DNA of 64,000 nt from Lingula anatina (GCF_001039355.2 NW_019775637.1:127507-191506), one strand, 5' to 3'. Counted from the stretch's first letter, positions 23,469 through 35,845 are shown. The notes: a model not told the origin generated them from the letters alone. Numbers and translations are program-made.

Positions 23469-26400
23469 ATGCATCAACAACAGCAGCTGTCTGGTGCCAA
23501 TGCAGTTAACCCAGCTGTGGCAATGCAGCAGTATTTACCAATGGGTGATCCACAACAACAGCAACAGTAGGTGTATGGCTGACATTACAAAAATGATTTT
23601 TAAAAAGTATACGGAGCATCTTTGACAGTGTATTTAGACAACATCTAGATTTAAATATTATTACCATTATTATTAAACTAATTTTTGTTCATAATTTATG
23701 TCAAAGTCACAGAGGGGAATGTTTGATTTTCCTTATTTGTTTTGTATTGTTATTTATATCCATTTAAAAGATATTATATTTTAGCAGTAGTTAATTTTTG
23801 ATGAACGAAGGTCCACCAGAAAGAATACCTTCTCCAATCCTCTGCTTCCACTACCCCCAGGTCCTTTCTACCTTGCATGCTTGAAACAGTTTACTTTTTT
23901 CTTTAATATCATTTCAGGCCTAAGCAGACCCCAGCAGAACAACAAGTGAGTCCTTTACTTGCCGCACCACAGCCCCTGGCTTCCCCCATGTCTACAAATC
24001 ATGTACCACAGTACAGCCCTGAGACCAATGCCAAGTATAAACTGAAGTACAAGAGACTGAGAAAAGTTGTGAAACAAGTGATGTTTGTAAGGATTATTTT
24101 ATAATTATTATTATTATCAATTATTGAAAGTAGAAAGAGCCCTTTATATTTTATATTCAGAAAATGCTTAGAAACTCAATTTATTTGCCAATACACTACA
24201 CTATGATGGTCCTGAGCTACTATCGAGTTGTTTAAATCATGATATTATTTGGATCATTTCTTTAATTCGATTACTAAAATTATAACTGATCAGAATCAGA
24301 CGGCTCGATTATTTCTTAACTGAGACTGTGTACATTCTAATATAAACTATATGTGATATAAGGTTTATATTTTGAATGTTTGCATTGCATTACTCTTGAA
24401 CAGATACATAGTGCATTGTATGCCATTTTCAATAACTTCTTTTCAATTTCATTTACTTTTGGTTAGTGGTGTCTCATGCGATGTACAGGGCAGGAGCATT
24501 TCAAGTATAATTTCAGTATATTATCATGTATATACATATGATGCTATTTCAGTTGAATGCAGCTCTGTGTGATGAAGTGGTCAAGGCAGAGGAAAGGGTC
24601 ATCAGGTCCAGAGAAGAGAGAAGGTAAGGTGGACAGGGCAAGTAATGCTCAACTTTGAAATTGTTTAAAATTCTTCAATTTACAAGACTTGTTACAATCA
24701 CTGTTAAGTAGTAAGTATAAGTTTGTTTAACATTTGACAGATATACACATTCATAATTGTATCTAGCTATCTAGTCAAGCCCTGGGTTAGGATGACAATT
24801 TTATATATGATGCTGGAAGCGTCTTCCAAGTATAGCATTGGTGTTGGGCTTACTTATGCCCTGGTTTGTGTCATCCATCTTAGACTAAAGAAAACTGTTC
24901 ACATTTGAAAGGCTGTATAATTCTTCTGCTAGGTTTCTCCTGAAGAAGCTGTTCCAGTATCAGACATTATCAGATGCGACATCAAGAGTTGGAGGAGGAC
25001 ACTCACGTGCCAAGCCCCCCAGTATTAGCCCCATCTTCAACAGTGGACCCTCTTCAGTAACACCCCAGGGCATGCTGGGTAGTGATACACCCAAGGTCAA
25101 GGTCAAGAAAGAAGTGAAGAAGAAGGAAGTGAATTCTACAGGTGGGGTGCACACATAGTAGACTCTACATAACAGGGATACCTTAGGACCTTAAATCTGA
25201 TCAGACAATTTATTCTGAGATACCAGTCTTTAGGTGATGTTCATATAAGTTTCAGTCGTTAACAAACTGGAGTTATACGGTATCAAAAGGAAAAGTTTAC
25301 CTTATTTGTCAAATATATTGCCATGGTCTGTTCTGTCACAGGAGGTAGATATAAATATTAAGAAGAAACTTATGAAGGATGGGTCAAGTGAACTTTGGAT
25401 CAGGGTCAGATTAGTTAACTTTATTTTATGTTCGTTTCAGAGGTCACAAAGGGAAAGAGTAAGAAACCCAAGCCACCAGCTCCCAAACTTATACAGCCCA
25501 TCCCCTCAGACTCCAGTGGTAGACCTATATTCCCCATAGAACTAGGCACATTGACTGTATACAGCATAGGAGAAGTGAGTGTTTTATAATAGTAAGCATA
25601 AGAGACAAATATGTGATACTATACTAGCCTTCAATCTTTATTTTTAGTTAATGAGGACAAGTGCACAAATGAAAATATTTTAAGATTGTTTTACAGTACA
25701 GGGTTTCTCAGAGAGAGCTAGCTACCATTCCACAGAATAATTGTTCCCAGAATTATTTTCAACAGACAGTACATAAAACAAGTAACATTTATATTCCAGG
25801 TTGTCTGTGAAAGAGCAGGGTATCACTCCAATGATTACATCTACCCAGTGGGGTTCTGTACCACCAGACTGTATATAAAATAAGTTATATTTATATTTAT
25901 ATTCCAGGTTGTCTGTGATAGAGCAGGGTATCACTCCAATGACTACATCTACCCAGTGGGGTTCTGTACCACTAGACAGTATATAAAATAAGTTATATTT
26001 ATATTCCAGGTTGTCTGTGATAGAGCAGGTTATCACTCCAATGATTACATATACCCAGTGGGGTTCTGTACCACCAGACTCTATGCCAGCCTGGATGATC
26101 CTCTAAAACAATGTATATACACATGCAAAATTACAGACAATGGACCCAAACCAAAGGTGTTTTTATATCTTTGATGATTATATAATTTTGTTTTAAAAAC
26201 TTAAAATGTTAAATTTAGTGCAAGTCTAAATATTCTTGTAAATTATGGCAGTGTTTAGGTAATTTAGAATGGTTTAGTTCAAATGCTACCTTATAAAATA
26301 AATCCTTTAATTATGTGGTATTGTTCATGTAGACTTGTTTGCTAAATATAAATATAAATGAAATGCACCTTAATGTTGCCTGGAGAGTTATTTATAATTT

Positions 26401-26587
26401 GATATTTTAAAATGTCATTAAGTCAGTTGAATGACTCTGCCTAGTAAATGAAGTTCAGCAAGTGCTCTTCTTTTGCCAGTTTGAGATCTGTCCTGATGAC
26501 AACCCCTCTGTTGTGTTTGCCTCTGACTCTGCCTCTGAGTGTCACAGAATGTTACTGGAGAGAATACGGAGGATAAGGTGGGTACTC

Positions 26588-26620
<33 letters not shown>

Positions 26621-27622
26621 GGGGCAAGAATGTAGGATTGAAAGAAAGAATGGAGGAAATGTGAGAGTACAAAGGTGTGTAAGTGTAATCCAGTTATCCT
26701 TTACAGGATTAACAAGGATGTTAGTATGTTGCAAAAGGAGTTATGGACTCAGTGATAAATATTGCTCTGTGAACACATTTGCTACTCTTTAACCATTCAT
26801 ATTTTATTCTTCAACAGACATTTAAAAATGTGATTTAAAAAGTCAAAATGAACTGTTGCATGCTATATAAATTTATTTTTTCACAGCGGGGTAGACTTGG
26901 TGGAAGCCAAAGGCAAAGGACCAGATTTCTTTGGATTTTCCCATCCCACCATTCAGAACCTTATCCAGAACTGTCCCGGGGTGAAGAAATGCATCAGTTA
27001 CCATTGGGTAAAATTTGAACTGTGCAAGATGCTGCCAGAGTCTGGGGAGCTGACTGTGCCCAGTGAAAACGATGCATCTATAAGCTTTGAAGCTCTCAAG
27101 AAATCCCCCATGTTCAGACAGTGTAAGTTTAACACAACACTTCCCATAATGCATCCATATGCTTCAATACTTTTAAAATGTCTGTATTGGCTTTTCCACA
27201 AGCATGTATTCCAAGTCAAGGGTGATGCTTGGAATTTTGCCCATATATGTCCAATCATTGCACTTCCATTTGTTCTAATACAAATAGATTTTTACTTCAG
27301 AATATTGTTTGATACTGTATAGCACCAAAAATGAATCTGTTATTAGCACTATTATTTATTTATTTTCTGAGTAAATGCCTTGACTTTGATATGGCAGCAG
27401 TTTTATATGATTAAAAATTATCCAACCTGCTAGATATCAAACCAAAGATATACTCCTAAAAGTGGAATATAAAAAGTTTATAAAATTCTGATTAAATTAT
27501 CCATGTTATAGCAAACCAATCCCAAAATGATATTCATTTCTTTTCCAGTGGTTTCCCAAAGAGAGCAGCATGAAGGAGCAGAGTCCAGTGCTCATCTCAG
27601 GTCCTTGTTATCTAAACACTAA
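23469..27622 (+). CDS. TBRG1: Transforming growth factor beta regulator 1 (FYRN/FYRC nuclear protein)
   Basis: Nuclear growth inhibitor; the vertebrate protein (NIAM) binds ARF and MDM2. Nine exons: 23469-23566, 23918-24086, 24553-24623, 24933-25141, 25441-25574, 26010-26156, 26480-26577, 26887-27122, 27549-27622; 1236 bp, 411 residues, phases consistent. The Gln-rich N terminus precedes a basic helical segment (KYKLKYKRLRKVVKQV, residues about 65-85) and a Lys-rich linker. The FYRN domain covers about residues 209-260 (FPIELGTLTVYSIGE, NDYIYPVGFCTTRLY). FYRC runs about 277-350 (FEICPDDNPSVVFASDSASE, DFFGFSHPTIQNLIQ). Exon 6, the core of FYRN, has two upstream partial copies with their own acceptors; only the third copy, chosen here, continues in frame to a donor. 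The short C-terminal tail ends RSLLSKH. Confidence 0.93.
25761..26080 (+). repeat. Triplicated 5' part of TBRG1 exon 6 with its acceptor
   Basis: Units begin after a TTATATTCCAG acceptor at 25800, 25908 and 26010 (spacing 108 and 102 bp); a fragment of a fourth precedes at about 25761. Each encodes VVC(E/D)RAGYHSNDYIYPVG followed by FCTTR. Copies 1 and 2 then run into a stop (TATATAAAATAA) with no donor; copy 3 continues as real exon 6. Copies 1 and 2 stay almost identical to the exon, so the event is recent. Confidence 0.92.
26587..26622. repeat. (GA)n microsatellite
   Basis: GAGA dinucleotide run starting 10 bp after the donor of TBRG1 exon 7 (26577). Simple sequence. Confidence 0.9.
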
Positions 27623-28008
27623 GACACTGGATCCTGATGTCCTTAAGAAAGCTTTGAGATCAGTTTAGGACCTTGTTATCTAAACACCATGACTCTAGAC
27701 ACAGATGTCCTACAGAAGGATTGGTGATCTAAGCACTTAAAAGCCCTGGACAGCAGCATCCTTTGTGGAGAGCTAAGTCATCAGTTGGGATCTTTGCCAG
27801 CTAAGCTGATCAAAATGGAGAATCTTACCAGACTTGCTGAAACTGTCTGCCCTGCTGGTCATGACTGATAAAATTTTCAAGTCAAGGAACGATGGATAAA
27901 TTGTGTTCAGTTGATCAAAAGGACCACTGACAATTTTAGAGCAGCAATACTGGATTAACAGTTGCCATGATACTCACTTAATGAGCAATATTCAACATGG
28001 CAAATAAC

Positions 28009-29313
28009 TATGGAACGCCATCCACGCAAAAAATCAGACTTGCAATTTAATAGCCAAATGACATTCTAACAGCCTACAAGATATCTAACAGTGGTCAAAA
28101 TAATCTAATAGCCAACTCATAAAATTTAACGGTGTTAAAAAATCTAATAGCCAACTCATAAAATTTAACAGCGTTAAAAAATCTAACAGCCAACTCATAA
28201 TCTTACAGCCAACTTTTCAAAACAGCCAAGTCAGCATCTAACGCTAGAGGTCACTGCTGTCACGGGTCTATCCGTGGACGGGGCGTAAAGTGATGACGTC
28301 ATCTGGAGCCTTAGAGATGTTGTTTAATATCCATATTACGTAGATGGAAGGTCGAATCAGAACTAATATAAACGAGTATTTTGCCACCGGAATCCCTGGA
28401 GTTCCTTCCCGAAAGATGCACAAGAAAATGGTGTTCAGTTTCAAACACCCGCACTTAGTAATGCAAGGTTACATCGCGTAGGGTAAAACATGGTGGTGCC
28501 TAGGACGCATTGTCCTATCATAGGACGCAACTGGACGTAATCTGCATATGCATGAATCAAAACTGTGACCTAATTTCACCCAATGCACAATCTGGGTCAC
28601 TAGTCTCACGTTTTACTACGATGGTAATACAAGTCCAACGTTCATCGCATTACAATTAATCACCGATGGGATGACAGTGAACGTTCTAATTAAAATGATT
28701 CTATTAGAAACATATATTAATAAATAATTTAATATATAGAACAAGATCAAACAAACGCTTTGTTGAAAAGATTTTTATCAAAAAAAAAATATATATATAT
28801 GGTAAAGGGACCAAAACAATGGGGAAATAATTCTATGTATTCATGTACTGAGGCTTAATTTGCTTTTACATTTTCACGCTAAATTCATTCCAGATTATAT
28901 CAAAACCAAATAAAAAATTCAATTAGGACAAACATATGTGTACTCAGGAGTTTATGTTACATGTTCATATACAGCAAAGAGAATATATTACAAGCACTGG
29001 GAGTTACATTCATATTGAAATGACGTCATCGCTTTACGCGCCGTCCACGGATAGACCAGTGACAGCAGTGACCTCTAGCGTTAGATGCTGACTTGGCTGT
29101 TTTGAAAAGTTGGCTGTAAGATTATGAGTTGGCTGTTAGATTTTTTAACGCTGTTAAATTTTATGAGTTGGCTATTAAATTTTTTAACACTGTTAAATTT
29201 TATGAGTTGGCTATTAGATTATTTTGACCACTGTTAGATTTCTTGTAGGCTGTTAGAATGTCATTTGGCTATTAAATTGCAAGTCTGATTTTTTGCGTGG
29301 ATGGCGTTCCATA
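28009..29313. mobile_element. 1.3-kb foldback DNA element with ~294-bp terminal inverted repeats
   Basis: Left arm 28009-28302 and right arm 29020-29313 are near-perfect reverse complements. The outer ends read TATGGAACGCCATCCACGC and its complement. A 6-bp direct repeat AATAAC flanks the element (28003-28008 and 29314-29319), a plausible target-site duplication. The arms contain internal subrepeats of about 35-40 bp built on CTAATAGCCAACTCATAA. Each inner end carries the palindrome ATGACGTCAT. The roughly 720-bp centre has no long ORF, so the element is nonautonomous. It lies between the TBRG1 3' end and the left edge of the LKR duplication. Confidence 0.9.
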
Positions 29314-29519
29314 AATAACCCTTCAGTCTAGCAAATTTACCATAACTGTCAGTCCGAATGTCCAACTGGTTTACAAAGTTTTCTAAGTATGTGCTATAAA
29401 ATGTAGCATTTATCCCAGACAGATACATTCTAATATAAAGAAAACATTGCGTGGCCTGGGAAGAAGAAAAGTACGCACTCCTGGTATATATAAATATTGA
29501 CTGGATACACTGGTATTGT

Positions 29520-32500
29520 CTACTGGTTCTGGCTGGTTGATTTAGCCCTAAGATCTGCTATGTACTGGTATTTAGGAGCTAACTTGCCATTGGTAGCTAT
29601 CACAGCCTAAAAATGAAATATATACAGATATTAGATTGTAATGAATTAAAGGTAATGTCTCTCTTATAATGCTTTAGTACAACATAAAAAAGTTGTTGGA
29701 CACATTCAGTGCAAGCCAAGACAAGAGCGAAATGTCATCTGCTTTGAACAAATACTTGTGTTTCTTTGCCCAAAAAAAAAAAATGTCGATATGAAAAACT
29801 TTTAAGGGTAACTTACATTTTCCAATGCTGGGCAAACAGCCTTCTGATACTCTTCAAAAGTATAGTTGGCATCCGTTTTCAACTACAGATAATACATATA
29901 TAAGTTAATATGCAGTAAATCAGTGCAGTATGATATGCTATGAAATACATTAGAACAGCTGAAATAAAACACGTTATATCTCAGTTGAGTCATTGTTCAA
30001 GGGAACCAGGCAAATTTTTAAAAACCTTTACCATTGCTCTTCACGTACATGTTGAATTTTCCAAAATTTGTCCTGAGATGAACATTTAAGTTATAATAAT
30101 GAAAAGAGCACACACAAATGACTACAGTAAATTTTGGTTGGATAATTACAAGAACTGGTGCACTGCTCCTAAAATTATAACTTACAAGTTCTTTAAGATA
30201 TGGCAGATAGAGTTCGCCGAAGTAGTCGGTGGCGTCTCTTGGGAACTGAGCTGGCATGTTGTTAACAGAACACATCAAGACGCCATCAGCTGTCATGCTG
30301 GAAGTAAAGATATCAAAATATTCATATATTTCTGTCAACTTTCTCTCAGACTGTAGGTGCCCTAACTGGTGGAATTTTTTCTCTGAGAAAATCCAAAGTT
30401 CATGACTTGCTAAAATGCAGGAAGCAAAATTTCAGTGGGTAAACAGGAGGCCATGAAAAATTGGTCAATCATCTTGAAATTGAATAACAAAAATGTAGAT
30501 AAATTAGAAAATAAAAAACAGAATCTCTACTTCCAAGCATCTTGAAAATTTTTTCTTACCCACTCTTGATTATCTGGCCATCTTGGTTATAAATACAGAA
30601 AGGTTCATCTGCCGTGGTGCAGTACTTGGTCCACTGTATGGATCCTTCCTTTTCTGATGTGATGTCACATATTGCTAGAAGCTGACGTGGAAGAATTGGG
30701 TCCTCTCCTATGTCAGTCAGATCTTGTGGGGCATTTGGGTCACGTGCCAAGAGGGTCTTTGTGTCTGCATCAGTGAGGAGTCTGGGCTGTCCTGGCTGCC
30801 AGTACACACCATTCACTATACAGGAGGCATAGGGAGCCACCTGGTGGACAAAACAATCAAAACTTTAATCCATATTACAGAAGAACTTTTTTTAACCAAA
30901 CTGCAAAGAAAGAAGCCATCACCTCATGTATTTTAAAATTATTTGACTTATTCATTATCTACTTGATCATTGTTTGTTTTGGTTTTACCACTCACTTTCT
31001 TGGCAAAGTTGCTCTGGTAAAGCTCCGGATGTTGGTTATATTCCTCTCTATCAAATCCTCCATCACTGATTCTACTCAGGTTGTCTGCTTTATCCACAAT
31101 TGTGGCATAGAGTTTGGTCTTCTCTAAAAATGTGGAAATTATATTTAACTTAGTCACCTTTCAACAATGACTCATCAGACAAAACAATAAAAGACTTCAA
31201 TTTCACTTAATTTTTTTTAGTGAGGGAGCAATGGTATACATCATTCGTGTAAAGCTCAACCCCCAACTCGGGGAAAGACAGTTCATTGCTCACATATTCC
31301 AACCAGACAAAAGCAGATCATATTTAAAGCACGGTGCAAAGCACAATTACATTTGATGCTGTCACAGTCAGCATTAGGCAGAACAAAATCTCTTCACATT
31401 GTGACCTCTTGAAAAATGACTGCTCCCAGTGGATCTTCAATGAAAACATTGTGTGCATATGATTAATAACTTCTCCCATGCATCAGTGATTCTGCTGAAA
31501 TAAGAAAAAAAAAGTTATGTTTTACTGATTGATCTTCATAAAAAATATGACCTGGTAAAGGAAATAAAGGTGAAAGTTATTTAACCCATTTCCATTTATC
31601 AATACCACTTACATCAACATCAACATCAACATCAGCTGTCACCAGTTACCCATGAACAGGGACAGGGAGGTTGGGGGTGGGGTCGATCTACTTGACATTT
31701 ACAAAAGAGTCCTAGCTGCTTTTATCACCTAGCGGTCAGTGAGTAACAACATCTACTCACAGCAGCCGGATGAAGGCTTACGTCCAGATTTCCTGTACAT
31801 GTAAGTTAACAGTATGAAAACTTTTCAGCTTGCCTTTTATAATTATCACATATGATCCAACTACCAAGCTAATGAACATTATTGCTTACTTTCAAAGTTG
31901 CTCAGTCAAGTTCTATCCCACTTTAAAATTTGAAAATGAAGAAGCTGACCCACATGGGATCTAAAACTATGGCTTAGAGTGATCATACGACAGTTACACA
32001 AAGAATATTAAAACAGCTTCATTATTCCAGACACATACCTCCATTCCTTGCCACCTCTGGCAGTTTGTCTGGAGATACAAACTCATGAGGCAGGTGCTTG
32101 AACATCTCCTGGGCACCCTGGGATAATAGATTGAAGTGGTGTTAATAATAGATTCTCCAGATCAGAACAATAGCACTCTATTATTTGAAGGGTGGCATAC
32201 AATAGAAAGGAGCTTGCTTCCACAGTGATACCTTTGTTTAACAGTGTAACCTCTAATAAAAAGGTCCATTTACATTTTGATGAAACTGGGAACAATTTCT
32301 ACAATGTAGGACATACATTCCTGATAAAATGTTCAGTCTAAATGTTCATAGTTAATTTCTCAGTTAACAGTGACCTATGAATACCAGAATGACAACACAT
32401 TAAAAAATTTTAAAACATTCTTAAGTCAACACCTGCCTCCCCCATCCCCTCCACAAAAAAAAGAAAAAAATTCTTACCCTGGATACTCCTCCTACACCTG

Positions 32501-35500
32501 TGAAGACAAAAGTCAGTGGTCCCACACACAACTCACCCTCCGCGATACGCCTGCCTATGTCATGTACAGCTTGACATGCTGCCTCATAGGACACATAGTT
32601 GTGAGCCATAGCAACGTGCTGGAACCATAGACAAGGCCACAGTCATCAAAAAAAAAAAAAAAAAAAACTAGAAAAGCACTGATAGATTGAAGACCTCCAC
32701 CAAGGAAGCTCAATTCTCATTATTTATTTGCCTATCTCTCATTGACCAATTTAAAGACAAACATTACATAAGGACAAGTCAGAAATTTGACAATTTTCAA
32801 ATGACTCATTGTTGAAATTTGTACTTTGTAATTTGACAACTTTGTCTTGACCAACTTAACAATGGTATATGAGTGAGCCACCAGAGGTTTAACAACTTCC
32901 ACGAAGAACTAGTTTTTGAGATTCATTGGGCTAGCTGCCACATATGCTTATACTTACAGCAAAGGGTGTGTTGAAGCCGAATGCCATTAGTCTCAGGCCT
33001 ATACCATGCAGTATGTTCAGGACCCCTACTATACCTGCGAACCTGCTCATGGCAGATGCTGGCCAGACCCCGGGGCCACTTTTCAGCTTCACGTAGTCCA
33101 CCAGACGGATGTTCTGTAAACATAAGAGAAACATCTGTACTGAAAATGTAGTCCTTTGATATTAGGAAAATTATTTTTATTTTTAGATCTTTTTCTATAA
33201 CTGTTATGTTGATCTATTTTACTTTTTTTTTAATTTGCACATGCTTGAAACAGCTTTCAATATTTCAGAGCTCAAATACTTCACCTTTTCTAGAACAGCA
33301 TCCAGTAAAGGCATACTGTCCCAAAATGTGGTTGTGTCAGAATTGTTTATGTGCAAACAAGTACCTACCTGCATATGTACAACTAGTAAAACACCTTTTT
33401 TAGTATGGCATCCAATAAAGGCATGCTAGGGGGCTATGTCATTATTGTATACCAACATGTTTACACAATATTACATACATACCAGCATGTGTTTACATAG
33501 TATTACATACATACCAGCATGTGTTTACATAGTATTACATACATACCAGCATGTGTTTACACAGTATTACATACATACCAGCATGTGTTTACATAGTATT
33601 ACATACATACCAGCATGTGTTTACATAGTATTACATACATACCAGCATGTGTTTACATAGTATTACATACATACCAGCATGTGTTTACATAGTATTACAT
33701 ACATACCAGCATGTGTTTACATAGTATTACATACATACCAGCATGTGTTTACATAGTATTACATACATACCAGCATGTGTTTACATAGTATTACATACAT
33801 ACCAGCATGTGTTTACATAGTATTACATACATACCAGCATGTGTTTACATAGTATTACATACATACCAGCATGTGTTTACATAGTATTACATACATACCA
33901 GCATGTGTTTACATAGTATTACATACATACCAGCATGTGTTTACATAGTATTACATACATACCAGCATGTGTTTACATAGTATTACATACATACCAGCAT
34001 GTGTTTACATAGTATTACATACATACCAGCATGTGTTTACATAGTATTACATACATACCAGCATGTGTTTACATAGTATTACATACATACCAGCATGTGT
34101 TTACATAGTATTACATACATACCAGCATGTGTTTACATAGTATTACATACATACCAGCATGTGTTTACATAGTATTACATACATACCAGCATGTGTTTAC
34201 ATAGTATTACATACATACCAGCATGTGTTTACATAGTATTACATACATACCAGCATGTGTTTACATAGTATTACATACATACCAGCATGTGTTTACATAG
34301 TATTACATACATACCAGCATGTGTTTACATAGTATTACATACATACCAGCATGTGTTTACATAGTATTACATACATACCAGCATGTGTTTACATAGTATT
34401 ACATACATACCAGCATGTGTTTACATAGTATTACATACATACCAGCATACAAACAACAGTGTTCCCAAAAAACTTTGGACACCTGTCTGACATTATGTAC
34501 GCCATAAAATATCTGGATGTCAGACATTTTTGATCATGTCAGACATTTGAAAATTATATTATTTTTCGTGTTTTAATTATAAAGACAAGTCCAAAAACAA
34601 CAGCAGCACAAAAGAGTGCCTTAATCAGGTACACTGTGAAATACTGGTTTCATTCTTCAGCATGTCATAGTCTGCTTTTCAGCTCTCTGGCCATTCGGAT
34701 CACCTATTTCTTAAGGAGCCTCCAGAATTTCATAAGGAGGCTAGAAAATGCTTGTTGGAGCAAGACTAGTATCAATGCATGTCATACTTTTTCACGCTGG
34801 AGCACTTCATACAGTGGCAAAAAGCAGTGGCACATGGGCCAGGACTTAGTATTTTAAATGCTTTGTTATCCAATAGCACAGATATTGTGACCGCCATGCT
34901 GACATTACCCATCGGACATTTAAATTTCATGGCGGACATGTTCGGCTGTCTGGCATTTTTTTTGGGGGGGATCACTGTACAACTATACCTTTTCTAGTAT
35001 GGCATCCAGCAAAGGCATGCTATGTGGCTGTGCCTTGGTGGCATGGGAGTAGAAGGTGTAGGTTTTGTTTGGTATCAGGGACTTAATGCTCATTTCCTTG
35101 ATACCTGTGATAATAGAAGCCTCACTCATGTCTTCCTGGATGGTAGCACCTGCCTCCTGGTACTCCTGGAATTACATTACTCTAATATTTCATACATAAC
35201 ACTTCATATTCTAACATGACACTTTTTTTTTCAAAAACATTAATTTTTAAGGTACTCATAGAATCCACTGTCCCACAAGATCGAGGCTACCAGACTTTTT
35301 AACACTTTAGAGCAACAATTTCAAATAAAAAATAATAATTCAATAAAAAAATAATAATTATTCAAAATATCTTATTTAAAAAATATCAATTCATTTAGTT
35401 CAAATTAAATGTGTAATTACTAGTAATCAAATTTACCCCATTAACAACCAGGTATATCTGTGTCAAATATGATGAGATGTATTACTAGCAGATCATTTTA

Positions 35501-35845
35501 ATCCGAGTCGTAATTATTAAAGTGCTATAATAATATTAGTTACTGAAATTTCATTTTCTCTTTTGCCATTAGGAAAAATCTTATTTCTCAAGTTCAGAGT
35601 CATACACTAGTAATTTTGCTGGCCAGCCAGCCAGTGGGGTCAACTCACTGCACATGAACAAGATTCACTCATAAACCATCTATAATGTCTACACTCACCT
35701 TCACAGTATATCCCCGTCTTTTTGATGGTTGCACGATGACCTTGACCCCTTCCTCCACCAGTTGGCGTACCTGGCATGGCCCCAGTGTCGCCCTACTCTC
35801 CCAGGGGCTGTATTGCTCTCTACTCACTGCTACCACCCCCGCCAT
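29520..35845 (-). CDS. LKR-only AASS paralogue, copy A (lysine-ketoglutarate reductase domain protein)
   Basis: Homologous to the N-terminal half of alpha-aminoadipic semialdehyde synthase, which condenses lysine and 2-oxoglutarate to saccharopine with NADPH. Ten exons in gene order: 35699-35845, 34989-35165, 32958-33113, 32478-32618, 32039-32117, 30996-31123, 30560-30840, 30186-30297, 29817-29882, 29520-29606; 1374 bp, 457 residues, phases consistent. Motifs: [62 protein letters not shown]. Lys72 and His90 align by eye with the Lys77/His96 acid-base pair of yeast Lys1. Position 382 is Asn where copies B and C have Asp. It stops at [15 protein letters not shown] plus a short tail, just where bifunctional AASS enters the SDH domain. 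The N terminus ([11 protein letters not shown]) lacks an obvious mitochondrial presequence. The ATG is preceded by an acceptor at 35870, so a noncoding 5' exon is expected. Confidence 0.9.
31610..31800 (+). mobile_element. Degraded Penelope-like element 3' fragment in LKR-A intron 5
   Basis: Resembles the minus-strand 3' end of the element at 55974-56735: a run toward GATCTACTTGACATTTA, then AGAGTCCTAGCTGCTTTTA, ACCTAGCGGTCAGTGAGT and GGATGAAGGC. The corresponding intron of copy B has the same fragment, so it inserted before the duplication. Confidence 0.7.
33283..33432 (-). repeat. Two decayed copies of the LKR-A exon 2 3' end in the intron
   Basis: At about 33283-33320 and 33393-33432 the plus strand repeats the motif of the true exon end at 34985-35025 (CCTTTTCTAG(T)ATGGCATCCA, then AAAGGCATGCTA), with several changes. 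Each retains the donor neighbourhood. They lie downstream of exon 2 in gene direction, beyond the minisatellite. Confidence 0.75.
33449..34448. repeat. 32-bp minisatellite, about 31 units
   Basis: A homogeneous head-to-tail array whose unit contains ACATAGTATTACATACATAC then CAGCATGTGTTT. Almost all units are identical; the first one or two are slightly different. It sits in LKR-A intron 2 and is absent from the matching intron of copy B. Short ORFs across it simply restate the repeat. Confidence 0.97.
34450..34980. other. Unidentified insertion in LKR-A intron 2
   Basis: About 530 bp between the minisatellite and exon 2 with no counterpart in copy B. Contains diverged direct repeats around GTCAGACAT (34475-34545) and, on the minus strand at 34772-34975, an open frame of 67 codons, Cys- and Met-rich, with no recognisable domain. 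Probably part of a transposable element. I do not recognise it. Confidence 0.45.

Noticed and set aside
26873-27258. Minus-strand ORFs of 86-93 codons
   Set aside because: Antisense shadows of TBRG1 exon 8, which is well supported on the plus strand.
33436-33660. Open frame with a periodic peptide
   Set aside because: It is a direct read-out of the 32-bp minisatellite; no start context, splice sites or homology.
33449-34448. Possible CRISPR-like array
   Set aside because: Units are contiguous with no variable spacers, and this is an animal genome; it is a minisatellite.
34772-34975. Minus-strand 67-codon ORF, Cys/Met-rich
   Set aside because: I considered a transposase fragment but see no diagnostic motif, so it is listed only as part of an unidentified insertion.
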